From assembly GCF_037102585.1 (NCBI RefSeq), contig NW_027043838.1:1054001-1118000 (forward strand): 64,000 bases of DNA. The letters run 5' to 3'. This document shows positions 29,558-40,533 of this stretch, in pieces; within the stretch, counting starts at the first letter, position 1; each line of letters opens with the position of its first letter. Below the pieces are notes generated by a model. That model was not told the DNA's origin. It made no database searches and saw nothing but the letters and a program-made list of their open reading frames with translations. The DNA is from Saccharomycopsis crataegensis. Taxonomy: Eukaryota > Ascomycota > Saccharomycetes > Ascoideales > Saccharomycopsidaceae. The translations under genes and the position numbers were made by a program.

Positions 29558-32500
29558 CTAGGCAAATTCCATTATATCAGAAGAAGCACTACTTTCATAT
29601 CCAGTAGCATGAAGTGCCTTTGTTTCGGCTAACCATGGATCGTTGATCAATTCTGCAGCCTTCGCACGGCTTTCTGGTTTAGTTTCAAAGCAGCGATTTA
29701 GGAAATTAATACCCTCTTCACTAAGTTCACCTTCTTCTGGTAATTGTGGTTTATTCCCATTAGCAATGTGATACATAATCGCAAACTCATTATCAAGTTT
29801 TGCCCAAGGTCTGCGACCGGTGGCCATCTCAAGAACACAACAGCCAAGGGCCCAAACGTCCGAGCTCCCCAAAACATCGTTACCATGACCAGTTATACTT
29901 TCTGGGGACATGTACATTGGTGTACCAGTAACACCTGCTTGTCCTGGTAATGTTGCCGTCATTGCCCGAGTGCGGCCAGAAGCAGCAATTACTTTAGCAG
30001 CACCAAAATCAACGAACTTAATGACACCAAGACGATTGAGCAAGATATTTTCTGGTTTGATATCTCGATGAGCAATATTGTTCAGATGTAAATAGGCCAA
30101 ACCTTCTACCATTTGTAATGTATACCATTTAGTCATCATTTCATCAATTCTACCTTGACGTAACAAAAACCCAAGTGACCCAAGTTCACAAAATTCCATA
30201 AATAAATAAACTTTATCACTATGAACTTCCACACCAAAGTAGTGAACAATATTAGGATGCTCCAACATTTCAAGAACCGTCATTTCATCTTTTATTACTT
30301 TCCCAATATTTGCCACAGATTGACTATTTGGAAACTTGACCTCTTTGACTGCCATAACATTACCATTAGTTAAATTGGTGGCTTTGTAAACTGAACCAAA
30401 GGTACCCCCACCCAAGTAATCACCTTTTTGCCATTTAGATGAGAACTTGAAGAAACTTGATGATAAATAGGTCAAAAATTTATTTTCAGATTTCCTATCA
30501 TCAAGAACTTTACCAACTTCCTTATATTTGCGCAATTTCTCAGTCAACTGATTATCAAGCTGAATAATCTTTTCATTCAATTCAGAATTCTTATGTAACG
30601 CCAAAGTACTCTCTCTTTGAATGACTTTCTTTTGTAACTTGGAATAGGATAATAACACTCTGTCGGCCTTGTTTGATCTTGCACCCATAATATCAAAATG
30701 GGAAATCAACAACGACAAGCAACCTGCCACTTTTGTCTTCAAAATTTTGAATTGCTCATCTGTCAACAAAAGAATGTTGAACTTTTGGAAAACTAATAAA
30801 GCAAACTCAAGAGCAGAAACACACCATCTAAAGGTCTTCTTTTCCTTGGAGGCACAATCGTCAACAACAACCTTGATCCACTCAATACTCAACTCGATCA
30901 TTAAGTTCATAAACTCACCCACTTCATCTGCTTCAATATTCCGAAGAGACGATAAACTGGTATCTCTGATAACGTAAAATAAATTATTAAGAATTTCCAA
31001 ACAGCTTTGATCTGGCTCCCTTTCACGGGCCATAAGCTCAAGAATTTGGTCTTTTAACACCAATCCCTTCTTCAAACAAACAAATGACATTCGGTTGAAA
31101 TTCTTGTTGATACGCACCAACTCCTTTTGAATTTGTAGCAAACTACAGGTTTTCTCTGTTCTCAAGGTTTTGATAAGTTTGACAATTTTCTTATCTAATA
31201 GTAAATCTGATACTTGAGGTGTATTAGTGCCTTCCTTGATTGACTCCTCGTCATCTTCGAGAGCTAATCTATCAAACATTTTCACTGCAGCGTCAATACT
31301 ATGTCTTGGTGATGCTGTCTCCAGTAGAGATTCGGACAGAACATTAATTTCCTCCACATAGTGCTTTTTCATATTATTTATGAGAGTCGTTTTAGCAGCT
31401 GGTAAATTCAAAGGTGATCCATGAGCGATCAATAAAGCATTACCATATCTTGCGGAGACCAATTTAGGGAAAGTTGACTTTTTATCTCCTTGAATAACAA
31501 TGTTCCGCACCTTGCCCTCCCAAGGGATCTTACGAATCACTGGAAGAACTATCAAGTATGGCACATTGTGGAAACGTTTCTCTTCATTGTAACTTTTGGT
31601 AATAGAATCTTTATCAACGGTACTAACGGATTCAACCTCGCTAGTACTTGGAGACGTATGCCCAGAGTAAATAGTGCTAGCCATAAAATGTTTGTTGGGC
31701 TTTCCCCCTTCATTGGTGGTATATTCAAGTACCTGAGCACCTTCTGTACCAACTACTAAAGCATCAAGTGACGGTTTCTCTATATCCGCTCCAAGCTTGG
31801 AGCCTTGGAGTGAACCAATGATTTCTTTTTCTGGAACATCAAGAAGATCTTCAGTTCCAAACACATATACTCGAAGATTTTTTCTCGAAGCCCTCGCGCC
31901 ATTTGTCTCTTCTTGTGGTTTCCCCTTGTTATACAAAATGTCGTGCAAATTCTCATTACCATTAATAGCAATCATGACATGGTTTTCTTTGTGAAAGTAG
32001 TGGATCAACGCTTTGGCAATTTGATAATCTTTATTGAAGTTCAAGTGCAAAATTAAAGAGTTTTGGACCATTCGAAGGGCACTATTAGTTAATTTTGTAA
32101 GTTGACGTTTCAAGTTACTAAAATTATCAAAGGTAGTTGTATACCATTTAATAAACTTTAGTTTCACATTAAGTTGTGGATTATCAAGCTGGTGCTCCAA
32201 ATAATTCAATAATCGGACACACAAGCGGCAAGTTAAAAATAAAAAGTTTCTCGATACCTTGAAACCTGAATTAATTTCCAAGAAGTATCCAATGTTCTTC
32301 AAAAAGTCCCACTGTCTTCCAAGAATCTCTGGTTCCTCGTAGGTCGTGAAAGAATAGATGCTTCGGGAACTGTCCAACAATTTTCTATGTAACAATACAA
32401 GCAAATAGTCAGTGAAATCCAACAAAAGATTGTCTTGTTCCTCATAGTCAATTTCCAAATATTCCAAGTTAATATCCGGCACCCCATTCAAAAATTTAAA

Positions 32501-35137
32501 TAAATTCTCTTTGACTTGGAAACACAACTTAATAATAACCTTGAAATCATAGATTGTTTGATCGATACCTAATAACGTTTGCTGAGAAACATTTTTAGCA
32601 TACTGTAATCTAATACCGAGGACCTCCTTCATCAAATTAGATGGAAATTTCACGAGCTCCAATAGAATTGGTAAAAATGATGGCAAATTCAGTTCCTGAT
32701 ATATTTCCTTTGAGCTCACATAAGACTCCTTAGCCTTTCTAGTCCATGGATTGATGACACTGAAGAGCTTTTTATCAACAACTTCGGATAAATTCTTATA
32801 AGCCAAAATGTTTTCTGCAAACCATGAGGCATCTAATTCATTGATATCGTGGAACTTTGCAACTTCTTGATCAGATGAATATTGCATTCCGTCATCGCCA
32901 TCAGATATTACCGATTCATTGGCTATCGTTGGGCTAAGGCTTCCTGTACGGTTGCTACCATCTTCAGAATTCAGTTGTTCCTGTTGTGATTCGTCGAAAT
33001 TATTGTGACGCGATATTGATGATTTCAGAGATGAGGAATGGCGATGATTGAACTCCTGAGAAAATTGATTCGATGAAAGACTTGAGCGGCTATCCCCGCG
33101 TCCTGAATTGTCATTAGAACGGTATATTGTTTCGCTTTTAAACCAATTGATCAAGGTTGATTTTTCAAAATAAAGTGCACTGATAATGTTCCTCCAGCTA
33201 ATCATTGCCTCTAATTTCCTAGCAAATCCTTCAGTCTTGATAATAGGCTTAGCAGCTTCCATTTCCTCATGCGACATCCAAAGCTGTTCACAATTATCAT
33301 ACTTATCAAGCAAAGCTTGGACAACCGCACCAGCATCCTCGTATAACATTGCATTCAATTTATGTGTCTGTTGAGCAGTCAATTGCAAAATCTCTTTGTA
33401 ATTTTCTTTCTCGAGAATACTCAAATCCACAGAATCATCAAAATGGCCTTCAATGATCAATGTAGAATAGAAAATTTTCTCTAATGGTTTTTCATCATAC
33501 TTGAAGTTCAAAATTTCTTCGATAACTTCGTCCATCAAACTTCTACTAAAACTCAAAATTTCCCGTTGCTCTGACTCAGTGTGGCCAAATCTTTTGGCCT
33601 TCAAGGACAACCACACATCTTTTTTGCACTGGATGATGAACATACTTGATGAAACAGACTCGCCATGAGCATTCACGATGTTCGTGTTTTCCTCATTGGC
33701 ACCGAAATTTAATTTCTTCAACATTTTGTTCTTTTCATCGTTCACAATATCACTTTTGACCACCACCCCTAGCATTGCCTGCCACTCAAATCTTTCCAAA
33801 AACTTTTGATCTTCTAGTAACCCAGGCTTGAGTTTTGATTTGATCAATGGGTATATAATGCTATCATCGATCTGAAATGCTTCATTTACTTTATCTGCAT
33901 TAATTCTCGAAATCTCTGTGGCGTAAGTAATATTAAGGTCCTCCTCATCTTCCGCATCTGCGTCACCAAAAATCTTTTGGAATTCATTGTCAGGCTCTCC
34001 AGTGATTGTCTCAAAGTCAGCCAAGGTTTTTGGTTTTCCAACAAATGCTGAAGGACGAATGAGGTCGGTATTGTCGGTAGTCAATAATAGTTGACCGGCC
34101 GCTTCGTTATCAGAAAACTGCGCTTCTGGAAGAGGCAAATTGTTATCTAAATCTGAAACAATTTTGTCCATTCTTCCATGAGCATTAGATAAGGTTAATG
34201 CAGCAGTAGGAACTGAGGGAGGACTATGCATGGATAATTGAGCTGGTGAAGTCTTTTCTTCAGTGCCACCAAAACTTGGGGAATTAGGTTCAAGATACTC
34301 CTTATTGAACAATTGCTGTTGCATATGCAAAGTATTTTGTTGCTCTGAATATCTGTTAGGTGGGGTATTTTCCATTGTTTGGCTTTCCAGCAGGCCATAT
34401 GGAGTATCAGGAAGGGTAGAAGACCTTTTTAGCGTTGAATCCATAACTTCATATTCATCATCAATTTCTGAATCATCAAAAGGAAAATCTGATTCAAATT
34501 CACCTTCAGAATCAGACTCCATTATATCCAAGTAATTTTTGTTGGTATCAATAGCTTTTGTGGCATAGTCGTCTGTATATTCATTATTCATTTTCTTGAT
34601 GTATGCTTTTTCTTGAACTTTATAACGAACTTTGTACTGCTCAGACAGCTGTCGCTGCATAGTTGTTGTTGATGGATGATGGTGGTGATGATGAAGAATA
34701 GAATTGGTCAGCGTCGTCGAAGAAGGAGATGAAGGCGAAGAAATTGTTGATGCATTAGATGAGATGGAGCTTGTCTTCTTTGGATATCTGCTAGAAGAAT
34801 TCTTTCTCATAATTTCATTTTGTTTACTTGATGGGAATCTCTGAAGTTTTGCACTTCCTGGGAGATGGACATTAGATGTTGGCGAAGTATTTGCAACTGC
34901 TGATTGAGGGGCATTAGAAAATTCATGGCTAAATCCTAGAGCATGATTATCTGATGAGCCAAATTTTGGGCTAAGAGGACTATATAAACTATGAGACCGC
35001 AAAAGATTAGGCTTTTTTTCAGTAGAATAAGTATCTAGCTTGATAGTCTTCGATTGATTGCTCTCTGACTTTTGATGAGCATGATTATCCTCGGATACAT
35101 CTTGATGCTTTTCCTCATTGCGGGTAGGCGAACTCAT
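29558..35137 (-). CDS. SSK2: MAP kinase kinase kinase of the HOG pathway (Ssk2/Ssk22)
   Basis: This 1859-aa protein is a Ssk2-type MAPKKK, which passes osmotic and oxidative stress signals from the Ssk1 response regulator to Pbs2 and Hog1. A disordered N-terminal third has Ser, His and acidic runs. The large conserved helical middle (~430-1550) is the regulatory part that binds Ssk1 in the family. The kinase domain occupies ~1569-1836: glycine loop GGGTFGSVYKA, ATP lysine in MAVKEV (K1598), catalytic HRDIKPEN (D1692), DFG (D1710) and the substrate loop GTPMYMSPE. It is longer than S. cerevisiae Ssk2 (1579 aa), mostly in the N-terminal tail. The start is the first ATG. One gene may replace the Ssk2/Ssk22 pair. 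Confidence 0.92.
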   Translation of the reverse strand: MSSPTRNEEKHQDVSEDNHAHQKSESNQSKTIKLDTYSTEKKPNLLRSHSLYSPLSPKFGSSDNHALGFSHEFSNAPQSAVANTSPTSNVHLPGSAKLQRFPSSKQNEIMRKNSSSRYPKKTSSISSNASTISSPSSPSSTTLTNSILHHHHHHPSTTTMQRQLSEQYKVRYKVQEKAYIKKMNNEYTDDYATKAIDTNKNYLDIMESDSEGEFESDFPFDDSEIDDEYEVMDSTLKRSSTLPDTPYGLLESQTMENTPPNRYSEQQNTLHMQQQLFNKEYLEPNSPSFGGTEEKTSPAQLSMHSPPSVPTAALTLSNAHGRMDKIVSDLDNNLPLPEAQFSDNEAAGQLLLTTDNTDLIRPSAFVGKPKTLADFETITGEPDNEFQKIFGDADAEDEEDLNITYATEISRINADKVNEAFQIDDSIIYPLIKSKLKPGLLEDQKFLERFEWQAMLGVVVKSDIVNDEKNKMLKKLNFGANEENTNIVNAHGESVSSSMFIIQCKKDVWLSLKAKRFGHTESEQREILSFSRSLMDEVIEEILNFKYDEKPLEKIFYSTLIIEGHFDDSVDLSILEKENYKEILQLTAQQTHKLNAMLYEDAGAVVQALLDKYDNCEQLWMSHEEMEAAKPIIKTEGFARKLEAMISWRNIISALYFEKSTLINWFKSETIYRSNDNSGRGDSRSSLSSNQFSQEFNHRHSSSLKSSISRHNNFDESQQEQLNSEDGSNRTGSLSPTIANESVISDGDDGMQYSSDQEVAKFHDINELDASWFAENILAYKNLSEVVDKKLFSVINPWTRKAKESYVSSKEIYQELNLPSFLPILLELVKFPSNLMKEVLGIRLQYAKNVSQQTLLGIDQTIYDFKVIIKLCFQVKENLFKFLNGVPDINLEYLEIDYEEQDNLLLDFTDYLLVLLHRKLLDSSRSIYSFTTYEEPEILGRQWDFLKNIGYFLEINSGFKVSRNFLFLTCRLCVRLLNYLEHQLDNPQLNVKLKFIKWYTTTFDNFSNLKRQLTKLTNSALRMVQNSLILHLNFNKDYQIAKALIHYFHKENHVMIAINGNENLHDILYNKGKPQEETNGARASRKNLRVYVFGTEDLLDVPEKEIIGSLQGSKLGADIEKPSLDALVVGTEGAQVLEYTTNEGGKPNKHFMASTIYSGHTSPSTSEVESVSTVDKDSITKSYNEEKRFHNVPYLIVLPVIRKIPWEGKVRNIVIQGDKKSTFPKLVSARYGNALLIAHGSPLNLPAAKTTLINNMKKHYVEEINVLSESLLETASPRHSIDAAVKMFDRLALEDDEESIKEGTNTPQVSDLLLDKKIVKLIKTLRTEKTCSLLQIQKELVRINKNFNRMSFVCLKKGLVLKDQILELMAREREPDQSCLEILNNLFYVIRDTSLSSLRNIEADEVGEFMNLMIELSIEWIKVVVDDCASKEKKTFRWCVSALEFALLVFQKFNILLLTDEQFKILKTKVAGCLSLLISHFDIMGARSNKADRVLLSYSKLQKKVIQRESTLALHKNSELNEKIIQLDNQLTEKLRKYKEVGKVLDDRKSENKFLTYLSSSFFKFSSKWQKGDYLGGGTFGSVYKATNLTNGNVMAVKEVKFPNSQSVANIGKVIKDEMTVLEMLEHPNIVHYFGVEVHSDKVYLFMEFCELGSLGFLLRQGRIDEMMTKWYTLQMVEGLAYLHLNNIAHRDIKPENILLNRLGVIKFVDFGAAKVIAASGRTRAMTATLPGQAGVTGTPMYMSPESITGHGNDVLGSSDVWALGCCVLEMATGRRPWAKLDNEFAIMYHIANGNKPQLPEEGELSEEGINFLNRCFETKPESRAKAAELINDPWLAETKALHATGYESSASSDIMEFA

Positions 35138-35325
35138 GACCGATATAAAAACAATTCAAGATTGATATAAAACGGATTTGTTTGTTGTTGTTTATAGTTG
35201 ATATGACTGGCTCAGCTAATAAAATAATATGAATTAGTAGCTGTCACAATACCTATGTCTAATTTCTTCCAGCTGAGGCTTCCTTCAAAATATCGACAAA
35301 TTGAAAACGAAATGAAAATAATAAA

Positions 35326-35363
<38 letters not shown>

Positions 35364-35676
35364 ATAAAGGAATGACAGAAAGGTAATTCAAAGTCTTCAA
35401 TATATGAAAGAGCAAAAAGAGATGTGTTGATCTTCGATGAGGTATGTTTCTATTATCAAGTATTATCTCACCAGAGTAAATAAAACTCTCCTTCTTTGAA
35501 CTTTTCGATGGTTTCCGTCAAAAGATTCTTCGATTGCCCGGCTGATGTGTGACATCCTCAATCACCCGCGTAATTGGCTCTGTGAGGCTGGTACTGCAAA
35601 AATTATTAATTCCAAATCATGGTGTGTACGATGAATAGTACACAAGATTGTAACAAACAGGCTGAGCATTCTGAAA
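35138..35676. promoter_or_regulatory. Divergent promoter SSK2 / 688-aa gene
   Basis: This 539-bp spacer lies between outward-reading genes. It holds an A-run of about 33 (35329-35361) on the plus strand. No recognisable binding site or RNA gene was seen. Confidence 0.45.
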
Positions 35677-37743
35677 ATGTTGTCAGTACGGAGAACTCTC
35701 TCCGTTAATACAATTTTTTTGAATAGAATATTTCCCCGGTCTTTTGGTCATTATAAGCTGACTATCAGTGATACATTAGGAGAGCTTCCATCTAACGATA
35801 ACTTCAAAACACCCAGAATAAAAAAAGAACTCCAAAACACACTCAACCATCTAGAAGAAACTAAAAATGATTCCGTCAAATTTTATGTCACGCTCAATAG
35901 ACTTGATAAGCTTGGTTATCTTGATTCCAAATCAAATGATTATTATCTTTTATATCACACGATGATCTTGAAGAATTTTAGACACATTTTGCACAATCAT
36001 CCCCTGTACGATTTTCAGCTATTCGAATACTGTTTTGTCATGTTGGAACAGGAACAAAAGACCATCACTAGACATTTGATACTATCTAATGCCAAACGTG
36101 AAAGTATTTATGAAATATTGGCAAGTATGGGAGCACTATTGATTGAAAACCATCCGAGCGATGGGCAAATAGTACGATATTTGGAATACATAAATAGATA
36201 CAAATTATTTGCTTCCAAATTGGCAAGATATGCTTCATATGACAAGGAAAACATGATTATGACTTTGGATTTCATGAAGCAAAAATTTTTGTTAAATTTT
36301 GCAATTTCAAGGAATGATTATTTTTCTGCAATCGGTACATTCAAATCAATATTAGAAATAGACCAGAGGAATTCAGGAAGCCCTAAGCTTAATGTGATTG
36401 GCTGCAAGGATTTTTTTAAATTTGTGAACTTGGCAATTGATAATAGCGATTCTGAAAATGTTGAATTTCTTATTAGACAATCTAGAATACTTGAAAAGAG
36501 CATTTTATTGTCCTCGAAACAGGTCTCATATTTGTTTAAGAAAACCATTTTCAAGAAAGATATTCTATGCTTTGAAATATTAGTAAAGCATTACAACTAT
36601 TTACTCAGTTCGTTGCCACCAGCTTTATTAGTTATACTTTTAGAAAAGACAAAAAATTATGATGTTATCATATTGTTACTTAAAAGATTGAATAAGCATC
36701 ATTCGTGTAACTTGCAAAAAACCTCAATCAATGCCATAGGTGATGTATATTTGAGGGGAGTTGAAAAAAATGAAAATCAGATAGATAATTTTTTGACCAT
36801 TTTAAACAGCATCGATACCTCCTTGTTAGTTGACAGTGAACCGCTCATCGAAAGGCTATTTGATTTACATTTACAAGGAAATGTTTCACTGAAGGTAGTT
36901 TCTAAAATTATGGGGTTGGTCTTGACGTCAGACACATCATTCATAGTGAAAAGATTTGTCTCGCTGGGAATTTTTAGTGTTATTTATAAAAATAATACTT
37001 CCACATTCAGGAAGATTGACAATATTTCGATTTTTGTTGATGAGGTTAGTCGCTCTGCCCTTGACAACTCTTCTAAGTTTGAGCTTCTCAAATTTTCTAT
37101 CTTGAGTCAGGACTTTTTGGTTCACTTTTTTGGGAAAGTTTGTTATAATTACGCTGGTAGTGCACCATTTATATATAGGTTCTTTAGGAAATTCATTTCA
37201 CCAGAATCAGAGAATCTTGTTTTAAAAGAACATCCCTTAAAAATTTATTTTGATTTTCATAATGTGCTAGAAGCGATATATTCATCTGGAATTATATCAG
37301 GATTTAGAGCAACTAATTTCAAGATGGCACAATTCTTTCTTGAAACCTACTTGATTCGCTGCTATCAGAATGAAAGTCTGCCAAAGAGTTTATTAGATAA
37401 GTTGTGCCCCGATCTCTGCAACATTATGACCCCGAAGCCCTCACTACGTGGAGATGTAAACCCAGGTCATTTAAAAGTTCCTGGTAACATATTAAAGTTT
37501 TTACGTGAATTAAAACTTAACTCAAATTCTAATGGATCCAGGACCAAAAAACACTTTAGGCAACTTATAAAAGCTGACAGCAGTAACTACAAAAATATCA
37601 AGGTTGAAGGATTGGGCCATCTCATGTTACCACTGTATCATGTCAATAACATAAAGATTCGACCAACTGATCCAGAAAATGACTTCTTACGGAAAATGGA
37701 TCGTATCTTTCACAAAGTTCAACTGATTGTTGAATCTTCATAA
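35677..37743 (+). CDS. Unrecognised 688-aa protein, probably mitochondrial helical-repeat protein
   Basis: No family was recognised with confidence. The N-terminus (MLSVRRTLSVNTIFLNRIFPRSFGHYK) is basic, hydroxylated and free of acids for 28 residues, a typical mitochondrial presequence. The rest is all-helical in appearance, basic and Leu/Ile/Phe/Lys-rich, in irregular units of 35-40 residues, which suggests a PPR-like or other alpha-solenoid RNA-binding protein. Yeast mitochondrial mRNA-specific activators (Atp22, Pet309, Aep-type) have this look and diverge fast. The gene is tail to tail with a second protein of the same style, with 10 bp between stops. Function is inferred only from composition. 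Confidence 0.8.
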   Translation: MLSVRRTLSVNTIFLNRIFPRSFGHYKLTISDTLGELPSNDNFKTPRIKKELQNTLNHLEETKNDSVKFYVTLNRLDKLGYLDSKSNDYYLLYHTMILKNFRHILHNHPLYDFQLFEYCFVMLEQEQKTITRHLILSNAKRESIYEILASMGALLIENHPSDGQIVRYLEYINRYKLFASKLARYASYDKENMIMTLDFMKQKFLLNFAISRNDYFSAIGTFKSILEIDQRNSGSPKLNVIGCKDFFKFVNLAIDNSDSENVEFLIRQSRILEKSILLSSKQVSYLFKKTIFKKDILCFEILVKHYNYLLSSLPPALLVILLEKTKNYDVIILLLKRLNKHHSCNLQKTSINAIGDVYLRGVEKNENQIDNFLTILNSIDTSLLVDSEPLIERLFDLHLQGNVSLKVVSKIMGLVLTSDTSFIVKRFVSLGIFSVIYKNNTSTFRKIDNISIFVDEVSRSALDNSSKFELLKFSILSQDFLVHFFGKVCYNYAGSAPFIYRFFRKFISPESENLVLKEHPLKIYFDFHNVLEAIYSSGIISGFRATNFKMAQFFLETYLIRCYQNESLPKSLLDKLCPDLCNIMTPKPSLRGDVNPGHLKVPGNILKFLRELKLNSNSNGSRTKKHFRQLIKADSSNYKNIKVEGLGHLMLPLYHVNNIKIRPTDPENDFLRKMDRIFHKVQLIVESS

Positions 37744-37753
37744 ACTTCATGTA

Positions 37754-39301
37754 TCATATATTTTTATCAAAATCCGAAAATTTCTGAAATAGACCCAAGA
37801 TTCGGTGCACACTATCATCTAATCCCAAATTATCATTCATGGTTGTAAATTCTGATTCCTTAATGGAATATATATCAAGTAAGTGATCGTAATCCCTATC
37901 CTTGTTAATAATTAAATGATGGACAGCATCAATTAATTGAGAATCTTGTGTTTTCAATATTGTAATATAGATTTCTGAACTCAAGGTATGGTATCTTGAG
38001 AAGTAATTGATCAAAAAATATAATAACAATTTCATTCCCATAGCAGTATCTTCCAATTTCTGGATATTCTTAAGCAAAATTCGTACAAATACTAGAAACT
38101 GTTTCTCGGTTATTGGAAAATTGTGATTATCTAATTTATTAAGTTTCTTCAATATCAAAAATAATTCAACTGAGCCTCTTAAGGAATTCATCTTATGACA
38201 TGACTGAATGATGAGATCTATGAATGTGCTGTTCGTTATATATTTGGAAAACGATACCTCATCATTTCCAGCAATCCTGACCAAATTTCTAGTAAAATCA
38301 TTAAAATTGCTCAAGTTTTTAGAGTATAAGTGAGATTGAAATCCAAGCAATGACATTACGAATAATAATTTGCTTTTGGGCTCCTTAATATTAGGATAAA
38401 TCTCATCATACAAATTTTGAATGAACTTGTATGCTTGACTCCTTGGAGATCCAGTATCGTTCCTCTCTTTTGAAAATTTATGAAACAAATTATCGTTGAT
38501 CATTTGGGAAATATCGCGGTAAGAAACATCAAAGTGTCTAGAATAATTTGAGTTGATGTGGTCAATATTAAACCAAAGCTCTTTCATAGTTCCCTGTGAT
38601 AAGTGGGATTCCAAAATGTATAGTACCTGAGTCTTTCTATTAGGGTAATATTCATGTTCATCTCGGTATCTTATCAATACATCAAGTAGTAATTTCTGGT
38701 TATTGTGAGAGTTGCAAGCAAATAAATGCATCAATTTCTCTAATCCACCTCTACACTCTAATACCGTGAGGTTTTTGCCTTTCATCAGTGTATTTAGCAA
38801 GGACACAATTCCATCTCTCCCATTAATGTGCTTTGAAAGGGTTTCATTGGCGTAAATCATTTCCACTACTTCCGATTGATTGAGGGAGATAGCCTTCACT
38901 AAAAGATTTTCAATAATCCTAGAGTTTCCAGAGACCTTTAAACTGGTCAAATTAGTATCGAGTACCTGTCTTTGGCTATGGTCTCTCTTTGATGGATCAT
39001 ACAATAGCTTGATTCTTTGATTATGGCTATATGATAACGAAAGCAAATAACAGGCATTTCCAGAATCATCACAATCAATAGCTTTCTGGATTAGTTTGAA
39101 TATCGCAATTTCTTTATAGAATTTTGATATCGAATAGACACACTGAATTGTGTTGACGGAAATCAAAGGTTTCACCTTCAGTCCATAAATTTTATGAAAT
39201 AATGAGATAGCATCATAATACCTATTATAATTACAAGCTTTTTTAAACTGATCCAAAAGGGGAGACCGTAATAACTTTTTAATACCTGTAAAAATGAGCA
39301 T
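37754..39301 (-). CDS. Unrecognised 515-aa helical-repeat protein
   Basis: The ATG at 39299-39301 opens a 515-aa frame. The start, MLIFTGIKKLLRSPLLDQFKKACNYNRYYDAISLF, is basic and amphipathic and could serve as a mitochondrial presequence running into the first helical pair. The remainder is helical and Lys/Asn/Leu-rich, with repeated [hydrophobic-x-x-Leu] spacing like PPR-type solenoids of yeast mitochondrial RNA factors. No signature residues permit a name. Its stop is 10 bp from the stop of the converging 688-aa gene, so the two 3' untranslated regions must overlap. tRNA-Phe lies 127 bp before its start on the same strand. Confidence 0.75.
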   Translation of the reverse strand: MLIFTGIKKLLRSPLLDQFKKACNYNRYYDAISLFHKIYGLKVKPLISVNTIQCVYSISKFYKEIAIFKLIQKAIDCDDSGNACYLLSLSYSHNQRIKLLYDPSKRDHSQRQVLDTNLTSLKVSGNSRIIENLLVKAISLNQSEVVEMIYANETLSKHINGRDGIVSLLNTLMKGKNLTVLECRGGLEKLMHLFACNSHNNQKLLLDVLIRYRDEHEYYPNRKTQVLYILESHLSQGTMKELWFNIDHINSNYSRHFDVSYRDISQMINDNLFHKFSKERNDTGSPRSQAYKFIQNLYDEIYPNIKEPKSKLLFVMSLLGFQSHLYSKNLSNFNDFTRNLVRIAGNDEVSFSKYITNSTFIDLIIQSCHKMNSLRGSVELFLILKKLNKLDNHNFPITEKQFLVFVRILLKNIQKLEDTAMGMKLLLYFLINYFSRYHTLSSEIYITILKTQDSQLIDAVHHLIINKDRDYDHLLDIYSIKESEFTTMNDNLGLDDSVHRILGLFQKFSDFDKNI

Positions 39302-39428
39302 AGTTCATTTTGTTTCTCTCATAAAATGTACATCTAAACTCAGATATAATATTATATGGATGCTAGATTGAAAAAAAAAAAAAAAATTGGATCAAAAAAA
39401 TTGAAAAGATGCAATAAATTTAAAAAAA

Positions 39429-39521
39429 TGCGAATTCTGTGGATCGAACACAGGACCTTTAGATTACAAGACTAGAAGTAGAAGCTTCAGTCTAACGCTC
39501 TCCCAACTGAGCTAAATCCGC
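39429..39521 (-). tRNA. tF(GAA): tRNA-Phe (anticodon GAA) with 20-nt intron
   Basis: Read on the minus strand, the gene begins GCGGATTTAGCTCAGTTGGG (acceptor and D arm with A box). The anticodon loop is CTGAAGA, with GAA at positions 34-36, and GTTCGATCC forms the T arm and B box. It ends AATTCGC plus discriminator A. All four stems pair. The exons are 39485-39521 and 39429-39464. The intron at 39465-39484 sits after position 37 and contains CTTC, able to pair with the anticodon as in other yeast pre-tRNA-Phe. Mature length without CCA is 73 nt. Confidence 0.97.
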
Positions 39522-39967
39522 TGATGTTTTCATTTTCAAGAGCAAATATTATATGATATTCATTATAATTAGACCCTCCGTTTTGGTATATAAATAACCA
39601 CAAATTACTGTTATTCATAATCTTTGGCTAATAAAGCCATTAAAAAAAGATTGCGCTAGTTTTATCCCTTCTTAACATCATAAGAAATCTTATTATTAAA
39701 AAAAACTAAGATTTTTGTGAGAAATATGGCGTTATTACAGTATTGTTTGTATATTAAAATTCTGTACTTTACATTTTAAGTATAGATGATAAATCGTAAG
39801 GATTTTGAGCTCTTTATTTGAAAGGAAAACTATTTACCATTAAACCGGGATTTTTTTTTTAAGCTTCCTGACAAGTATTTTTTTACTATTTTTAAAATAA
39901 TCATGCTTTTTAGAACATGAACCAAATAATTCCACTTTGTTTTAAAATTGTTATTTAACGTAAAACA

Positions 39968-40304
39968 TGTTGGACTCCGCCTGTTATCCAGGGCAACCCC
40001 AGACTGTTGTACTTCACCGGAAGTACCAGTAGAAGGATCAGACTGATTTTCGATTACAATACCATCCTTAAATTATAAACTACCTTCCATGATAAGTGGG
40101 AGCTCCAAAGCCAAGGTTATTACTATTGTATGAGATTTACAAGTTAGATAACAGCATATAACATAGTTAGCTGTTCCAGCATCACATCACGTCGCTCGTC
40201 AATGGATGAGTGAGCAATATCTCAGTAATCCATCAATGACTAAGCGAACCAACCTACCACAGCTGTGGTGGTGTCAACAAGCCATATGGTTTGTTGGAAT
40301 ATTT

Positions 40305-40305
<1 letters not shown>
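39968..40305 (+). mobile_element. Possible solo-LTR or retroelement end near tRNA-Phe (weak)
   Basis: The stretch starts TGTTGGACTCC and contains a second TGTTGGAATA at 40292, matching the common 5' ends of yeast Ty-type LTRs. It is less AT-rich than its flanks and sits about 450 bp upstream of a tRNA gene, a favoured Ty target. No matching 3' end or target-site repeat could be found, and the right side runs into poly-A and the assembly gap. If real it is a decayed relic. Confidence 0.25.

Positions 40306-40381
<76 letters not shown>
40306..40381 (+). repeat. Poly-A tract, 76 bp, at assembly gap
   Basis: An uninterrupted run of 76 A residues abuts the Ns. Such a tract often stops assembly; alternatively it is the tail of a retroposed element. 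Confidence 0.95.
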
Positions 40382-40533
40382 NNNNNNNNNNNNNNNNNNN
40401 NNNNNNNNNNNNNNNNNNNNNNNNNNNNNNNNNNNNNNNNNNNNNNNNNNNNNNNNNNNNNNNNNNNNNNNNNNNNNNNNNNNNNNNNNNNNNNNNNNNN
40501 NNNNNNNNNNNNNNNNNNNNNNNNNNNNNNNNN
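40382..40533. other. Assembly gap (152 N)
   Basis: Unknown bases only. True length and content cannot be judged. The flanking simple repeats explain the gap. Confidence 1.
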
